Of a stretch of 64,000 nt of DNA, positions 46,667 to 58,135 are shown piece after piece; positions within the stretch are counted from its first letter, which is position 1; each line of letters starts with the position of its first letter. The stretch lies in contig WWBZ02000051.1 of the NCBI GenBank assembly GCA_011503125.2, positions 1,240,001-1,304,000 on the forward strand, read 5' to 3'. The notes under the pieces were generated by a model that saw only the letters and a list, made by a program, of their open reading frames with translations, did not search any database and was not told where the DNA came from. Position numbers and translations under genes: made by a program. The DNA comes from Botryosphaeria dothidea. Taxonomy: Eukaryota > Ascomycota > Dothideomycetes > Botryosphaeriales > Botryosphaeriaceae.

Positions 46667-47091
46667 TTACAATCCCAACGGGTTGTTTCCCGTCGGCTCC
46701 TTGCCGCCAAAGGGCTCCTTGTCCTTCTTTGCCTCCTTGCCAAAGTCCTCTGCCCGCTTGTCTCCGCCCAGGATCTGCGAACGATCCGTCTTCTCGCCTG
46801 TGACGGGGTCGAGCACAGGCTTGGTCATGCCGCCAACGATGCCGGTGACGGGCTGGGTTACGGTGCCGACGACGGCGCCAACGGGCGACAGGACCTTGCC
46901 GAGGCCGCTGCCAACCGGGTCAAGGCCCTTTGAAAGGATGCCTATGATTGTCATGTTAGTAACGTGCGGGTAATGGCGGAAGAGCCCTGGAAGGCTAGGA
47001 AGAAGGAACTCTGAGAATTCAAGACCGGATGTGCAAACATACCGCTCGACTGGTTACCGGAGTCCTCGCTCGAGTTATTCGGGTTCGACAT
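46667..47091 (-). CDS. Small Gly/Pro/Val-rich conserved-type protein
   Basis: 107 aa, two exons: 47091-47043 and 46941-46667, joined in phase across a 101-nt intron (GTATGT donor, ATCATAG acceptor). The N-terminus is Asn/Ser-rich and polar (MSNPNNSSEDSGNQSSG). The body has regular Pro-Val-Gly repeats (LDPVGSGLGKVLSPVGAVVG, then VTQPVTGIVGGMTKPVLDPVTG), followed by a charged Lys/Glu/Gly-rich tail ending NPLGL. The repeats suggest a membrane-associating amphipathic stretch, but no named domain is recognised. It is convergent with the P450 reductase gene, 244 bases apart. Function unknown. Confidence 0.7.
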
Positions 47092-48307
47092 GTTAGTATG
47101 TGTGGAGTGGTTGCAAAAACGGCAGGTGGAAAGGTCTCGGCAACGACTTTTGTGGCTGATACTTTCGAGTACTTCCGAATAGAGGTAGTTGGTGAGAATG
47201 GATTCAGCAATCCGTGGACGAGCACGTCGACCTAAAATATCCAACGAGCGACATGGATCTGAGCCTGAACCCTGTTGGGCGGGAGCGTCTTGCGTCAACT
47301 TCCAGACCTTGTCAGACCGTGGGATGCTGCCGCCCTGCCGGAGGCTGGTGGGTGCAAGCCGATGATGTCATGCAGTGGGATCCTGAAACAGGGAAGACCG
47401 TGGCATGAACGCTGTCGCACAAGGCTGCGTGACCATTGGGAAAAACGGTCTTGGGGAAACGCGGGAAATAGGCACCAGAAACGTCAGTCTGAGCAGACCC
47501 TGACTGTGGATGACTGGTGGGGTGTGTGAATGTTGGGACGCCTGTTCTCGGCCATCATCATCTTCGACTCGACCCAAGAGATTCCAAGGCCGGAGCTTTA
47601 CGAGCAATCACCTCGCAGAAAGCTCCGAAATCTAGTCCTCCAAGGATGGATGCGCGAGCATCCCCGATAGGTAGGCTAAAACGTCACTGGGTGACCGGTA
47701 AGCAGGGAGTGTGCATTTGTATGACCTGACATTCTTTTTGTTCCCTACCCAGCGGGTCTCGGGACCTTCTAGGCCCTCAAAGCGAGAAAAATTAGCCATC
47801 CCATGTCCGCATGCCCATAAACCGTCGCCAGCCCATATGCACAAATAGTAACCCGCAATCATCAGCAATGTACACCGCGTAATGTCCCAGAGAGTGAAGA
47901 AAAGAAAAGAAAAACCACAGAAATCAATGCCACAGCAGTCTGGCAATCCAGTAATTCACCCTCTTCCGCTCTCCCAGTCTCAGCAATGCGATAGAGAGAG
48001 TAAGCAATTCATGTCCGATATCCCCAGCTTACACGCCTTCTTCAATCCCTACATTCCGCCACCAGGCCGCTTTGAGGCCTTCGTTGACCATGCTTTCAGC
48101 ATCGCCGACCTGCCGCCTCTCGCTGACTTCCCAATTCATGGTATTGTCAATCTTGAGGCGTTTTACACGGGCCGCCATGGTGATAGCTGTGCTCTTTGCG
48201 CTAATCGATTTTCCCGGCTGCCTCGTCAATCCTTGGAGTATGATTTTCTGGTTCCTGTAGCTTGTGCGCGCGCTGCTTTCCCAATCACTCCTCATGACTG
48301 GCAACTG
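47092..48307. other. Intergenic region, no gene supported
   Basis: About 1.2 kb between two minus-strand genes. Several frames of 60-145 codons occur on both strands but none shows a domain, a signal peptide or splice-consistent extension. It holds the promoter of the small protein gene and the 3' flank of the kinase. Confidence 0.5.
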
Positions 48308-49884
48308 TCATTGTAGGGGTTCCGATGACGACGACAGTCGATTGAGATGAAGGTACACGTCCGTTCCGTAGCTACGTGATCACAATCCATGTCAGCTGGG
48401 TCCTTGTCCAAAGTTTGTTCTGGGTCATCTGAAACTCACCCCTCCATGCTGATCAACTTAAGATCGCCGCCGAAGTACCGCGCGTAAAGCCTAGAGATGG
48501 GCAATCCGTATCCGAAGCCGGCCATAGGCGCCTTGAAGTCGCTCTTATTGAAGTCCGGGTCCAAGTTGGGAGTCTGGTCAACCGTCGTGTACATGTACGT
48601 CCAAACAAGCGGGATCGCGCTGCGCGGAATGCCACCTCCCTCGTCCGAGATCTTGATCGTAATGTCTTCCTTACCCTCGGCCACGATGACTTTCGTCACG
48701 GGGAACTCTTCCTTGTCCTGGCCGTGTCTCTCAACGACCGCACGCAGGGAGTTCTTCAGGGTTTCGAAAAGCATGTGCGACAAGTGTCCCGGAACATACA
48801 TGAAGTGGATGTCCGGATCGCAGATCAGCTGAATCTTGGGGGCGTCGAATAAACCATAGTGATCCTCGCAGACGAAGCGCGCGTTTTCGATAGCTTCCAT
48901 AGCCAGATCCCGTACGTTCGTCTTTGTGCAGATGATACCGACATAGTTGGGGTCACTTCGTTGTCGTTGATCCGTGAGCGCGATGTGTTGTCCGATGAGC
49001 ATGCGTATACCAATGCGTGACATGTAGAACCGGTCGAGGAAGGCCTGGATGTTGTGGTCGATCTGCATCCGCTGTTGCTTCCGCTTCCACTCGAGAATGC
49101 CCTGAGCTTTTTTCACGTGTCAGCCAAGCACCACCTGCAGCACTTAGCCTCGCAAACGTACCCACTGTTGTCACAACGCTGTCGTGGCGTCGCTTGATCC
49201 TCTCCAGCGCCTGTGCGAACTTGATGTTGTACTGGTTCAGCTCAGGCGGCCATTCCTGTCCGTCATCCGCTGCGACGTAGTATCTCTTCGCCGCAGCGAC
49301 CTTGCCTTGACCATTGCCATTTCCGTTTCCGTCGATACTCGTCGGCTCGGAGCGGTACTGTCCTTTCGTGATGCTCGGGTTCTGAGTGGTCTGACTGAGG
49401 ATCCTCGACTCCTTGCCGGCCTTCTTCGCAGGCTTCAAGAGGCGTTCGCGGACTTCTTGCGACAGTTTCGGCCGGGGGAGCGTGACAAGCTCCTATCATA
49501 CCACCAACGTCAGAAAGACCGACACCAATGAAGTCGTGAGAGATCAGGCTGCGGAACGTACCTCGAAGGACTGGGCGTACCAATCCTGCACCCTCTTGAT
49601 CGAAGGCATCTCATTCAGACCATCAGGCAATTCCTCGAGCTCCTGCACGCGGTGGGCAAGGCGGATGGGCAGCTCCTCCGAGAGAAACTGTGACGCGCGG
49701 AAGAGCGTACCTGCGAACGCGGGCTGTCAGTGTTGATCTAGAACATTTGCTCGAAGTCACTCTGCGTACCGGTCGAGGGGCGCTCGCCGAACTGAACCAT
49801 CTGGCGCAAGCTCACTCCCGTGGCGGGGAAACCCGCGTAGTGCCTGATGGTGTTCATGAGTTCAGCCGTCTTCTTCCAACTCAT
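48308..49884 (-). CDS. Mitochondrial pyruvate dehydrogenase kinase-type protein kinase
   Basis: 441 aa, five exons: 49884-49770, 49710-49562, 49492-49162, 49106-48440, 48371-48308. Mitochondrial-matrix serine kinase of the PDK/BCKDK family, which phosphorylates the E1-alpha subunit and switches off the dehydrogenase complex. The start MSWKKTAELMNTIRHYAGFPATGVSLRQMVQFGERP and the helical-bundle block LPIRLAHRVQELEELP are typical. The GHKL ATPase motifs are clear: N-box ETLKNSLRAVVERH, G1 DEGGGIPRSAIPLVWTYMYTT and G2 GFGYGLPISRLYARYFGGDL, ending MEGYGTDVYLHLNRL from a 64-nt last exon. A low-complexity insert with NGNGNGNGQGK (about residue 140) precedes the middle region. Pyruvate rather than branched-chain dehydrogenase is favoured by the overall pattern but not proven. 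Confidence 0.93.
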
Positions 49885-51157
49885 GGTTGCGGGAGCTGCG
49901 CGGCCTCGCAGCGCGCGAATGGAGGGTCAATGCGAAAGTGTGGTGCTCCAGGGTGGTCTCGTGGGCTCGCGGTGGGAGTTGTGATGGTGACTCTTTGGCG
50001 CTCGCGCTCGTCCCCGCGACTAGGAGCTCGGCGAGGGACCGAGGTTGCGGCGAACAGCAGGACCGGTCTGCACTGGGGCGGGGCGGCGTGGTGCTGCTGG
50101 AATCAGGGGCGAGAGAGCACGGCGCAGCGGCGGACCTGGAGGCTCAGCGAGCGTGTTGTTCAGGAGGAGCCTGGGAATTGGAGAGAGGGCCGGCGGGGAG
50201 ATGGAGTCATCGGCTGCTTTTTCTGGAGCTCGACCACCGAGGCGAGAGAGGCGCGCACCCCAGACGTCGCTCCCGTCTGCCCGCATGCCTTTCCCCGCCT
50301 TAGCCGCCCCAAGAAAGCCCTTCCTTCAACACCCTTCTTCACGTGCCTAGCCTGCTCCCGTTGCTTGAGCTGCCGCGCCTAGCTGACGCCCAAGACCCTC
50401 GCGCAGAAGGGCATCTTCCACTCCCTTCTGACGTTTCTGGGCGCCGCCACATGATCTGCTGGAGCAGCACGATCGCTGCCAACTGCGCGTTTGCGGCGCA
50501 AGAGCAAGTTCCCGCTCGAGGGCCTTCCCTCGGCATCCAATCACTGCTCGGGCGCTCTCGGGTCGAGGGAGCAGGACGGAAGCGGTAGCCGGCCGCGTGC
50601 TGCCATCGCGGCTCCGACTATTTCCTTTGCCTGGAGAACGCCTCCAAATGTCAGGAACTTCCTCTGAGTGACTCGCTGCAGAATTATCCCGAGCCTGAGG
50701 CTTCCACGAGGAAAGAAGGCATGCGCGCTGCGGAGATTTCTCCCGCACACCGCAGGAAAATGCCGCACGCTCAGTAGCGCATGCATCTGAAGAATCCGTC
50801 CGGACGATCGCTCCACGGTGAGCTGTCTCTGCTCGGTCGTACGGCTGTCTGCCATTGCTTTTTGAAATCTCGCCCTTGCCATAGGGCCTTCTGATTTCGA
50901 AACCACGTATGTGCATAGGGGTTCCTATCTGGCAGCTCTGACGCAACCGTCCCCTAAAATTTAGCTTCCGCGGATAGCCTCCTTTGCGGGGACAATCCAA
51001 GAGATCTACATCCCACTGCGACTGCATGCGCCCGTGCAACGGCGACACATTAAGCTTGCATAGCCAAGTGACACTGCCCAGCCACAAGCCTCACCGTGTC
51101 TTATCATCATTGAAACCATCGCGCGGAACACCAGTGCATCCCTAGGTCCATCTCCAT
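49885..51157. other. Intergenic region, GC-rich, no gene supported
   Basis: About 1.27 kb. It is GC-rich at 49900-50350, which gives open frames on both strands with no recognisable motif. Kinase promoter and methyltransferase 3' flank. Confidence 0.5.
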
Positions 51158-52102
51158 CTACTCCCTCTTTACCAGATAACCTGTGTTGTGAGGCAGTACG
51201 CTCCACGTCTCTAGGTCCTTCAGCTCTACCTTGGACCACCCATCTTTCCCGCCAGCATTTAGAAGTATGTCCTTCGTGTGCCTCTTCAGGCTGCACCCGA
51301 CAAACACGTTCCAGCCCGCCCAGCTGTAGAGCGTCTGCAAGACCCTCGAGAACGGATTCCCACCTTTCTGTCGCCAAGGGTTCACGACGTGCTCATGCAC
51401 GACAAGCCTGCCACCGGGCTTCAGCAGCTTGTACAGACCGCGCACCGTCTCTTCCGGCCGCGGCACGCCGCATAGCACCCTGATGCAGCAGATCTCGTCG
51501 AAGATACCCTCCGAGCCGCGTTTGAACAGCCCCGCGTCCGCGAGCGCCGGGATGAGGCTCTCCGGCTGCACGCCGCAGTGCAACACCGTATACTTGCCCT
51601 CCAAGCCCGCCCGCTTGACGTTGGCGCGCAGCTTGTCGTGCAGGGGGCCGGCCGGCTCGACGCCGTAGGCGCGTGTGATCTGGGAGGCGTTGAAATGGAC
51701 GGCTAGGTCGCCGCTACCGGGTCCGATGTCGAGGACGGTGCCGCGGACGTCGCGGAGCAGGTTTGTGATTTCGTCGGGCATGGTTTCGGACATGGACTCG
51801 CCTGTGCGGGGAAAGAAGATGTTAGCTAATTGGGCGGGTCGCAGCGCGCGGCTAGAAGTTTACCATAGGCCATCCAGAAGCGGGAGAAGGCGCGATCGCG
51901 CAGCTTGGAGAATTGGAGGAGGTTGCCAGGCTCATGTTGGACGAAGAGGGTATCGATAGCTTCTAGGACGAGCTCTTTGACGCGCAAAAGTCAGCTGGAA
52001 CTCTAACAGCGGTAAAGATGACGGACGGTATAGGCCAAGAGCAATGAGGTACACTGGTATCACGGTGCGGATCGCCTTCTCCTTGGGTGTTTTCTCAATC
52101 AT
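51158..52102 (-). CDS. SAM-dependent methyltransferase, METTL7-like
   Basis: 276 aa, three exons: 52102-52027, 51974-51864, 51801-51158. Class I S-adenosylmethionine methyltransferase. The N-terminus includes a hydrophobic stretch (VIPVYLIALGLYQLVLEAI) that could sit on a membrane, then LRDRAFSRFWMAYG. The SAM-binding glycine motif is VLDIGPGSGDLAVHF; YGVEPAGPLHDKL supplies the acidic and pocket residues; a late motif is LKPGGRLVVHEHVVNPW. These blocks match the METTL7 / Methyltransf_11 group of lipid-droplet and ER proteins, whose substrates in fungi are unknown. The first intron (52026-51975, 52 nt) has the uncommon GTCCGT donor and an AGCTGAC branch. Confidence 0.85.
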
Positions 52103-53109
52103 TGCGATGCTCCTGGATTATCTGAAGAATTCGACAAGTCTTCAATGGACGTTCCTAGTCAATGCTTTGCGGGAGGCTTGTTTGAGAAGCGGTGACTTTT
52201 CGGAGAGATACGACGAAGCTTAAACGACGCGGAGGAACACATGGAGTAGCAGTGGGGGCCAGATTGTGTGCTGTCGAGCTCTCTGATTAGTTGTGGCCGG
52301 TAAAACATTGGAATCACACTAAAGACCCGGCAACGCTCAAGACCCGGTGGCTAGGCGCCTGCGCGAGAGCATGGGTGTCACGGAGCTCTTGGGCGCTTTC
52401 TCCACAAATCTTTGTTATGCCTTGTCCACAGCACTGCCCCATCGTGTCCTCACTTTTCCAATACCTTGCTTTTGTTGCTTTCCTGTGTTCCACATTATCT
52501 GAAGAGGGATCCCCTTTGTTGGGCAAAAGTCAACCTCGCCAGGGATATTCACTCAATAGACTCTAGCTCCTCAAACTGCTAGGCACCCTCCCTTCAAGAA
52601 TGGGTGAAGAAAGCCTCAGGGCGGAACTAGCGACAGCCCCGCCCATCTACTTGCATAGGAGGCGGAGTTATGTTTCCCTTACGAGAATCGATATCATTGC
52701 CGAGAACCCCACGACCCTGGGTCCAGACAAGCCAATTTACAATCACCCTCCTCGCCACACAAGACTTCACAATCCAAATGCCTTTACTTCACGGCGCCCT
52801 GCCGACATAGAGGATGACTGTTTCGGTTTGCTGTTGATACTAGATTCGAAGTAGTACCCAGCGGCACACAGGCTCCAACAGGGTCCAATAGCACTGGCCT
52901 CGGAACCATCAGAAAGTATGTGGCTCAGAGCCCCTCGCAGCTGCAATCACGGCTAGTGCATACGCCCGACAAAAAAGGCCTACCAGCCAACAAAAAAAAA
53001 TGAACATACAAAGCTGTCTATCCTCTATTCTTGCAAGTGCCGAAAACTCCAAACGCCTTCGCTTTTCACCTGCATTCAAAAACGATAAAGCAAGGGACCA
53101 AAGCCAAAT
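52103..53109. other. Intergenic region between divergent genes
   Basis: About 1 kb between the methyltransferase and the acidic secreted protein. Short frames only. Polypurine run of A at about 52990-52998. Confidence 0.5.
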
Positions 53110-54204
53110 ATGAATTCTACGATCATCATCACCCTCACCACCATCCTCGTCCTCCTTGGGCTCGGCCTTGCGGGCCCCATCTCCCCGCCCGCCCGCATTA
53201 CCACCGAGCAGCGAATCCAAAATGCGACGAAACTGTCGTACAAACATGGCGACGGCAATCATCACATCATCACACCCTCTGTCGGCCTGTCCTTTTCCCG
53301 GGCCCCCGTCATCAAACGTGCCGTAGCAGTAGCAGCAGCAGAAGCAGACGAAGAAAAGGAAGCCGAAGATGATGGAGATGATGATAAAGACGAAGAAGAA
53401 GACGAGGAAGAAAAGGAGGATGAAGATAAAGAGGAGGAGGAGGAGGAGGAGAAGGAGGAGGATGATGAAGAGGATGATGAAGAGGATGATGAAGAGGATG
53501 ATGAAGAGGATAATGAAGAGGATGAAGATGAAGACGACGACGACGAAGAAGAAGATAATAATAGTGAGAATGAAGATAAAGCTAGAGATGAAGAGGAAGA
53601 TGATGAGGATAAGGATAACGAAAATGAAGATGACGACGAATCTACAGACGAATCTGAAGACGAGTCTGAGGACAAAGACGAAGATGACATTCCATCAGAA
53701 ATTTTGTTGGACATGTTCCGAACAAAACAAGCAAAAGAAGCACTATTAAAAGAAGAAGAAGAAGAGAACAAAGAAGTAGCAGCAGCAGCAGAGCGCGAAA
53801 AGTTGCGCGGCGGCGGCCTGAGCGGAATGACCGGCTCGAGGCCCTTCGTCGACATAGTTAGCGAGAATCCCTTCAACGGGCCGCCGCCTTTCACGGGCAG
53901 AATCGGCAACTACGATCCCCTATGGCTGCAGGCCGCGGACTGGATTGTGTGCGAGAAGATGTGTGCCGCGGAGGACGACCTTGCCATGTCGCGCGTTCGT
54001 GATAGGTGTACGCTGTGTCTGACCCGTGGGTGGCGGCCGAACAAGATCGACTGGGACGAAGTCGATGCCATCATCAGGGTAGGGGTGGCTAACGAAGGCA
54101 TTGCGATGGAGAAGCAAGTCGAGGGCTTGATCGAGGCTCATAAGACCGCCGGCAGGGGCAAGAATTATGAATTTCTCCCAGATCCAGAACCGCTCCTAGA
54201 GTAG
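53110..54204 (+). CDS. Secreted hyper-acidic protein with C-terminal cysteine region
   Basis: 364 aa, no intron. It has a strong signal peptide (MNSTIIITLTTILVLLGLGLAG) and a pro-like segment ending in a dibasic site K69-R70 (PVIKR), which Kex2 could cut. Residues about 80-200 are almost wholly Asp and Glu with a few Lys, Asn and Ser. The end (about 250-364) is ordered-looking: PFVDIVSENPFNGPPPFTGRIGNYDPLWLQAADWIVCEKMC, then RCTLCLTRGW, giving four cysteines in two CxxC/CxxxC pairs. I recognise no domain. The acidic tract would bind cations or basic proteins in the wall or outside the cell; this is inference. The tract is coded by imperfect 12-base repeats, so length variation among strains is likely. 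Confidence 0.72.
   Translation: MNSTIIITLTTILVLLGLGLAGPISPPARITTEQRIQNATKLSYKHGDGNHHIITPSVGLSFSRAPVIKRAVAVAAAEADEEKEAEDDGDDDKDEEEDEEEKEDEDKEEEEEEEKEEDDEEDDEEDDEEDDEEDNEEDEDEDDDDEEEDNNSENEDKARDEEEDDEDKDNENEDDDESTDESEDESEDKDEDDIPSEILLDMFRTKQAKEALLKEEEEENKEVAAAAEREKLRGGGLSGMTGSRPFVDIVSENPFNGPPPFTGRIGNYDPLWLQAADWIVCEKMCAAEDDLAMSRVRDRCTLCLTRGWRPNKIDWDEVDAIIRVGVANEGIAMEKQVEGLIEAHKTAGRGKNYEFLPDPEPLLE
53458..53523 (+). repeat. 12-base tandem repeat coding acidic residues
   Basis: Unit GATGATGAAGAG is repeated about five times with single-base changes, coding DDEE. It is part of a longer GA-rich tract (53380-53765) that encodes the acidic segment of the secreted protein. Confidence 0.75.
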
Positions 54205-55950
54205 TCTAAATAAAATGTCCGAAAGGAGCTTGGCGTACTCATCTGAATCTTCTGTAATTAGCTGCCTTGTTGTTACCTTTAGAGAGACAATCTATTGGGG
54301 GTGAACTGCACTCTTTGGACCTAAAATAGTAACCCTGGTTCACAACCGGGAATATAGACCGCTCGCATTTTTCCTTTCAAAGTGCAGAGATAATGAATAC
54401 CTCAGAACGCAGGAAATTAGAAAATTCATGAATTCATGTCAGAACGTACAAAAGCAGTTTGAAAAAATGGCGGAGGTGTTCGAGAACGCGTCTCTCATAA
54501 TGTCTGCGTTGCAGAATGTGATGAAAAACCCTGGCGGGGAGCTAATTGCTTGAGGAACATAAGAGTGATTTCTTTTTGTTCCAGTTTAATATCTTCCTTG
54601 AACAACATATCCTTCATGAATCACATGTTCGCGAAGATCCAAGGATAATTTCAAGGCCTGTTTGTTCACGACTCCTTCCTCGCTGTTCTTGTTGGGTAGG
54701 TTGCGTGATAGACGATACGCTGGGTGTTTGCTCGCATTTCTGCTTGGGCTGTTAAGTATTCGTGGCCTAATGATACATTTGCGGCACACGTAAAATGCGG
54801 CAACTGGGTCTTGGTGCTGTGAAGAGCCTTGCAGATCTTCACGCTGCCGCTCAACACCTCAACATCCTCCATTTACCCCAGACCATGGCCATGCCCATGA
54901 TCAGCTGAATTTTGGGATCGTCGTCCATCTGACTCATCCAGATCCTGCCATGAGCCGCCGCACCCCACAGCAGGCGCTCATACAAGAAAGAAATCAGGAT
55001 TTTGTCCCAGGCAGCCGCTGGCCCCCGCAGGCAGAAAGGCAAAATTTTGCCCTTTTGCCTCTTGTTGCGCTCGAAAAGAGGCGAAGGCCAACACAGCCTC
55101 AGGAAAACGCCCTCACCACGTGCGACTGATCACACTGTGGCTCCAGGCAACAATGCGAGTCTCATCGATTTCCTCTCTGATTGGCGCGCGTGTATGATCC
55201 TGCAAACCATTTCCAACCGTACCAGGAGCCATGCGTGTACGTCAGCTGAAAAACACGCGTATGTTTGTGACTTACTCATCGCCTCTGGATTGGCGCAGTG
55301 CGTATGCCGCTCATCCCAGTGCCACTACTCCGTGCGTATATAACAAGGCCCAGCTTATTCAGCACAAGCAGTCAACGAAGAATCAATGCAATGCTGGACC
55401 ACAACACTTTCGATTTTGAAATCAGCTCAGATGTGGTATAGACGAGTCCCTACATTCATAGATTCCAAAGTCGTATGCAGTTTGCTAGCCATCGGGTCGG
55501 CCGTCAAGGGAAGTAAGGTAGTCTCTACGCTGTTTGATGGTTGAGAGTCATACTTACCACGTTACATTTCTTTCTAGTAAATAATCACCCTTCAGTACCA
55601 AGCGCATGTTGTGCTTCTCGTCATCCAGTTCACTAGCTTGCGTGCAGCGCGTGGCAGCCTTGCATTTGCAAGCCCCCGTACTTGTCCGCTCCTGACCGCG
55701 CTTAACTACTTTAAGAAGTGTGGTCACTCCTGCACCCAGCATCAGTGCACTTTTTCACCCATTCCCACAAGGATTATAGACGCCTCGGACGCCAGATGCT
55801 GTGGTACTAGATCCACCAAGGCGTTGCCATCCCCGCTTCTCCTCTCTGGCGGCGGTCATCCAGCCAATTAGTTAAATCCTCCTTCAACCAGCAGCCAATA
55901 ACGTCCCCCTTCCAAAACGTCGTCGCCCTCAATTGGCCCCCAAAACCTTC
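54205..55950. other. Long intergenic region, no gene supported
   Basis: About 1.75 kb of mixed composition. Frames up to about 113 codons are present on both strands without motifs. The last 350 bases are the probable promoter of the homeodomain gene. Confidence 0.5.
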
Positions 55951-57406
55951 ATGGAGCAATTCAACTCTCCACTTCAGCCCAGGGACTACCGCACGGGATA
56001 TCCTTTTGTGTCACGACTTGGCCGTTCCCAACCTCGAGATCAGCCGGATCTACTGGGCGCATACGCTTCCACCTCGCGCCACACTGGGCACGGTCAGCTA
56101 TCTGCACCTTCTATGCCCTCATTAGGAGATGAGGACGATGATACTTTGGAGTTGGGGCATTTCGGATGCCGTGGGCTCGACTTTTCCTTTTTAGATGAGC
56201 TGGAGCCCGGGACGCCTCCTGTCAGCTCTATTTCCTTCAGATCCATCCCAGGGCTTTCAGCTCCCCCAGTCCAAAGTTACAACAACACCACACAACCGAT
56301 TTCAACAACAAAACCCCTCGACTCCGCCGAAAATCCATCGTCTTTCCAGAACACATCTCCAAGCTACTTCCATTCTCCCCACAATGCAATCTCCATCGAC
56401 GAGAAAGCAGCGGACCTCTGCTACCGCTGGCTGATCCACTTCTCCCCTTGCTGGCCCGAGGAAAAAGACTTCGAAGCCTTCGAGCGCCTGACCGGCGAAT
56501 CCGTCACCCGGATCAAGAACTGGTTCGGCCAGCGACTCTCCCAGCCTCTCCATCCCATCCAGCAAAGCACCGCCAACCACCACCTCGCCCTCCCATCCCC
56601 ACCCGCCTCCACAGCCTCCATCAGCCGCACCAGCTCCTCTCAAGGCATCGCTTTGCCCACACGACGACCTTCCTCTAGCACCCTCGAGCTCCCCTCCCCC
56701 TCCTCTCCAGCAACGAGCCCCTTCCGCCCGCAACCGCGCCGCTGCACCCCAACCACCACCCGCGCCGACCTCGTCAGTACAATCCCAATCTCCACATCAA
56801 AAAAAAAGGGCACAAAGCAGCTAACACGTGACGAATCACCTTCAGGCCCACGAACCAGCCCGCCCCTTCCAGTGCACACGCGCCTGCGGCCGGTCTTTCC
56901 CGCGCAAGGGCGAGTGGGCCAAGCACGAGCTCAAGAACCACCCGCAGCGCGTCTGGCTGTGCCTGCACGGCGCCGTCGTCGTCGTGCACAACCACCACCA
57001 CCACCACCACCACCACCACCCTTCCTCCCACCCCCTCCACCCACCCTCCTGCGCCTACTGCCCCCACCCCAACCCCTCGTCCGCGCACCTCGTCGCCGCG
57101 CACTGGAGCGACGGCGACGAGCGCTGGTGCGCGCGGCAGTTCGGCCGCAAGGACCACCTGGCGGTGCACCTGCGCGCGGTGCACGACGTCGACGCGCAAG
57201 AGGCGGGGTGGTACGCGGAGGCCGGGCGGCTGGAGGTGGGCGAGGAGCTGGGGGGGTGGGAGCGGTGGTGTGGGTTTTGTCGGAGGACGGGCTGTTGGCG
57301 GGGGTGGAGGGAGAGGGTGGATCATCTGGGGAGGCATTTCAAGAGGGAGGGGAGGGGCATGGAGGGGTGGGGGGAGTGGCCGGGGGAGGGGGAAGGGGTC
57401 GGTTGA
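55951..57406 (+). CDS. Homeodomain (KN-type) and C2H2 zinc-finger protein
   Basis: 460 aa, two exons: 55951-56772 and 56846-57406. A KN-type homeodomain lies near residues 153-196 (LCYRWLIHFSPCWPEEKDF, then FERLTGESVTRIKNWFGQRL); the recognition-helix core is KNWFGQR where NWFxNxR is usual. After a Ser/Pro-rich linker the intron (GTCAGT donor, CTTCAG acceptor) joins RADL to AHEPARPFQC, opening a C2H2 finger (FQCTRACGRSFPRKGEWAKHELKNH). Further fingers are degenerate: CAYC..HLVAAH, WCARQFGRKDHLAVHLRAVH and WCGFC..VDHLGRHF. A nine-histidine run (about residues 331-339) sits between them. Such homeodomain plus zinc-finger proteins occur in filamentous ascomycetes; targets are unknown. The ATG at 55951 is the first in frame. 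Confidence 0.8.
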
Positions 57407-58135
57407 GTTTTTTTTTTTTTTCTCTTCCTCGACGGTCTGGTTTGGGGTGGAAAGAACGGGGAGGGCGTCGTTGGTGGGCCTTTCTGTTCTTCGGCGGGTT
57501 GAGAATGGTGCTGGGATTTGCTTGGGATATGGTACATGCGGGGAACGGCATTCGGAGACAGTATGTCTAGTTTACAGTACTAGGACAAAAGTTCTCGCGC
57601 GGGCGCTTCCGAAGCGATAACCCTCATACCCCATCAATTCACTGATTCTCAACGCATGCTTCCTAGCTCTTATACTAAGTTATTTTTAAGTTAAAATTGA
57701 GTGAGAAGAAGGATGCTAGTATTATTTCTTTGCTAATACTTGGTATACTAGCCCTCTACTGCGATAACTGCCTTACACCTACGCTTTATACTACCTAATA
57801 TAGAGTCAAATAAAGATTATAGCAAAGCCTCCTATGCTTCCCGTAATGCTTCTCCTAGCTTCTCTCTAACACAATCTACTAATCCGGTTAAGTATTTAAG
57901 CTCTAGATATAGCTCTAATGCCTTAGACTTTAAATAAAACTAGATATGTTTAATCAGATTCAAATCCGGGCTATAAGGTGGCCAATCTAATAGATTTATC
58001 CGCCTTCTTTTAAACTATTCCCTAAATTTTATTGTAGTATAAATTAGAGCATTATCCTGCATAAAAGTTATACCTCTTCTATGCACTTTTGGTATATTTT
58101 CCTCGAGAACCTTAAGATAAGAGTTGGCTAAATAG

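Noticed and set aside
47882..48316. 145-codon plus-strand frame before the kinase 3' end
   Set aside because: No motif, and its 3' end runs into the kinase last exon on the other strand.
53262..53909. Minus-strand frame rich in serine runs
   Set aside because: It is the reverse reading of the GA-rich repeats that code the acidic tract; the plus frame has a signal peptide and ordered C-terminus.
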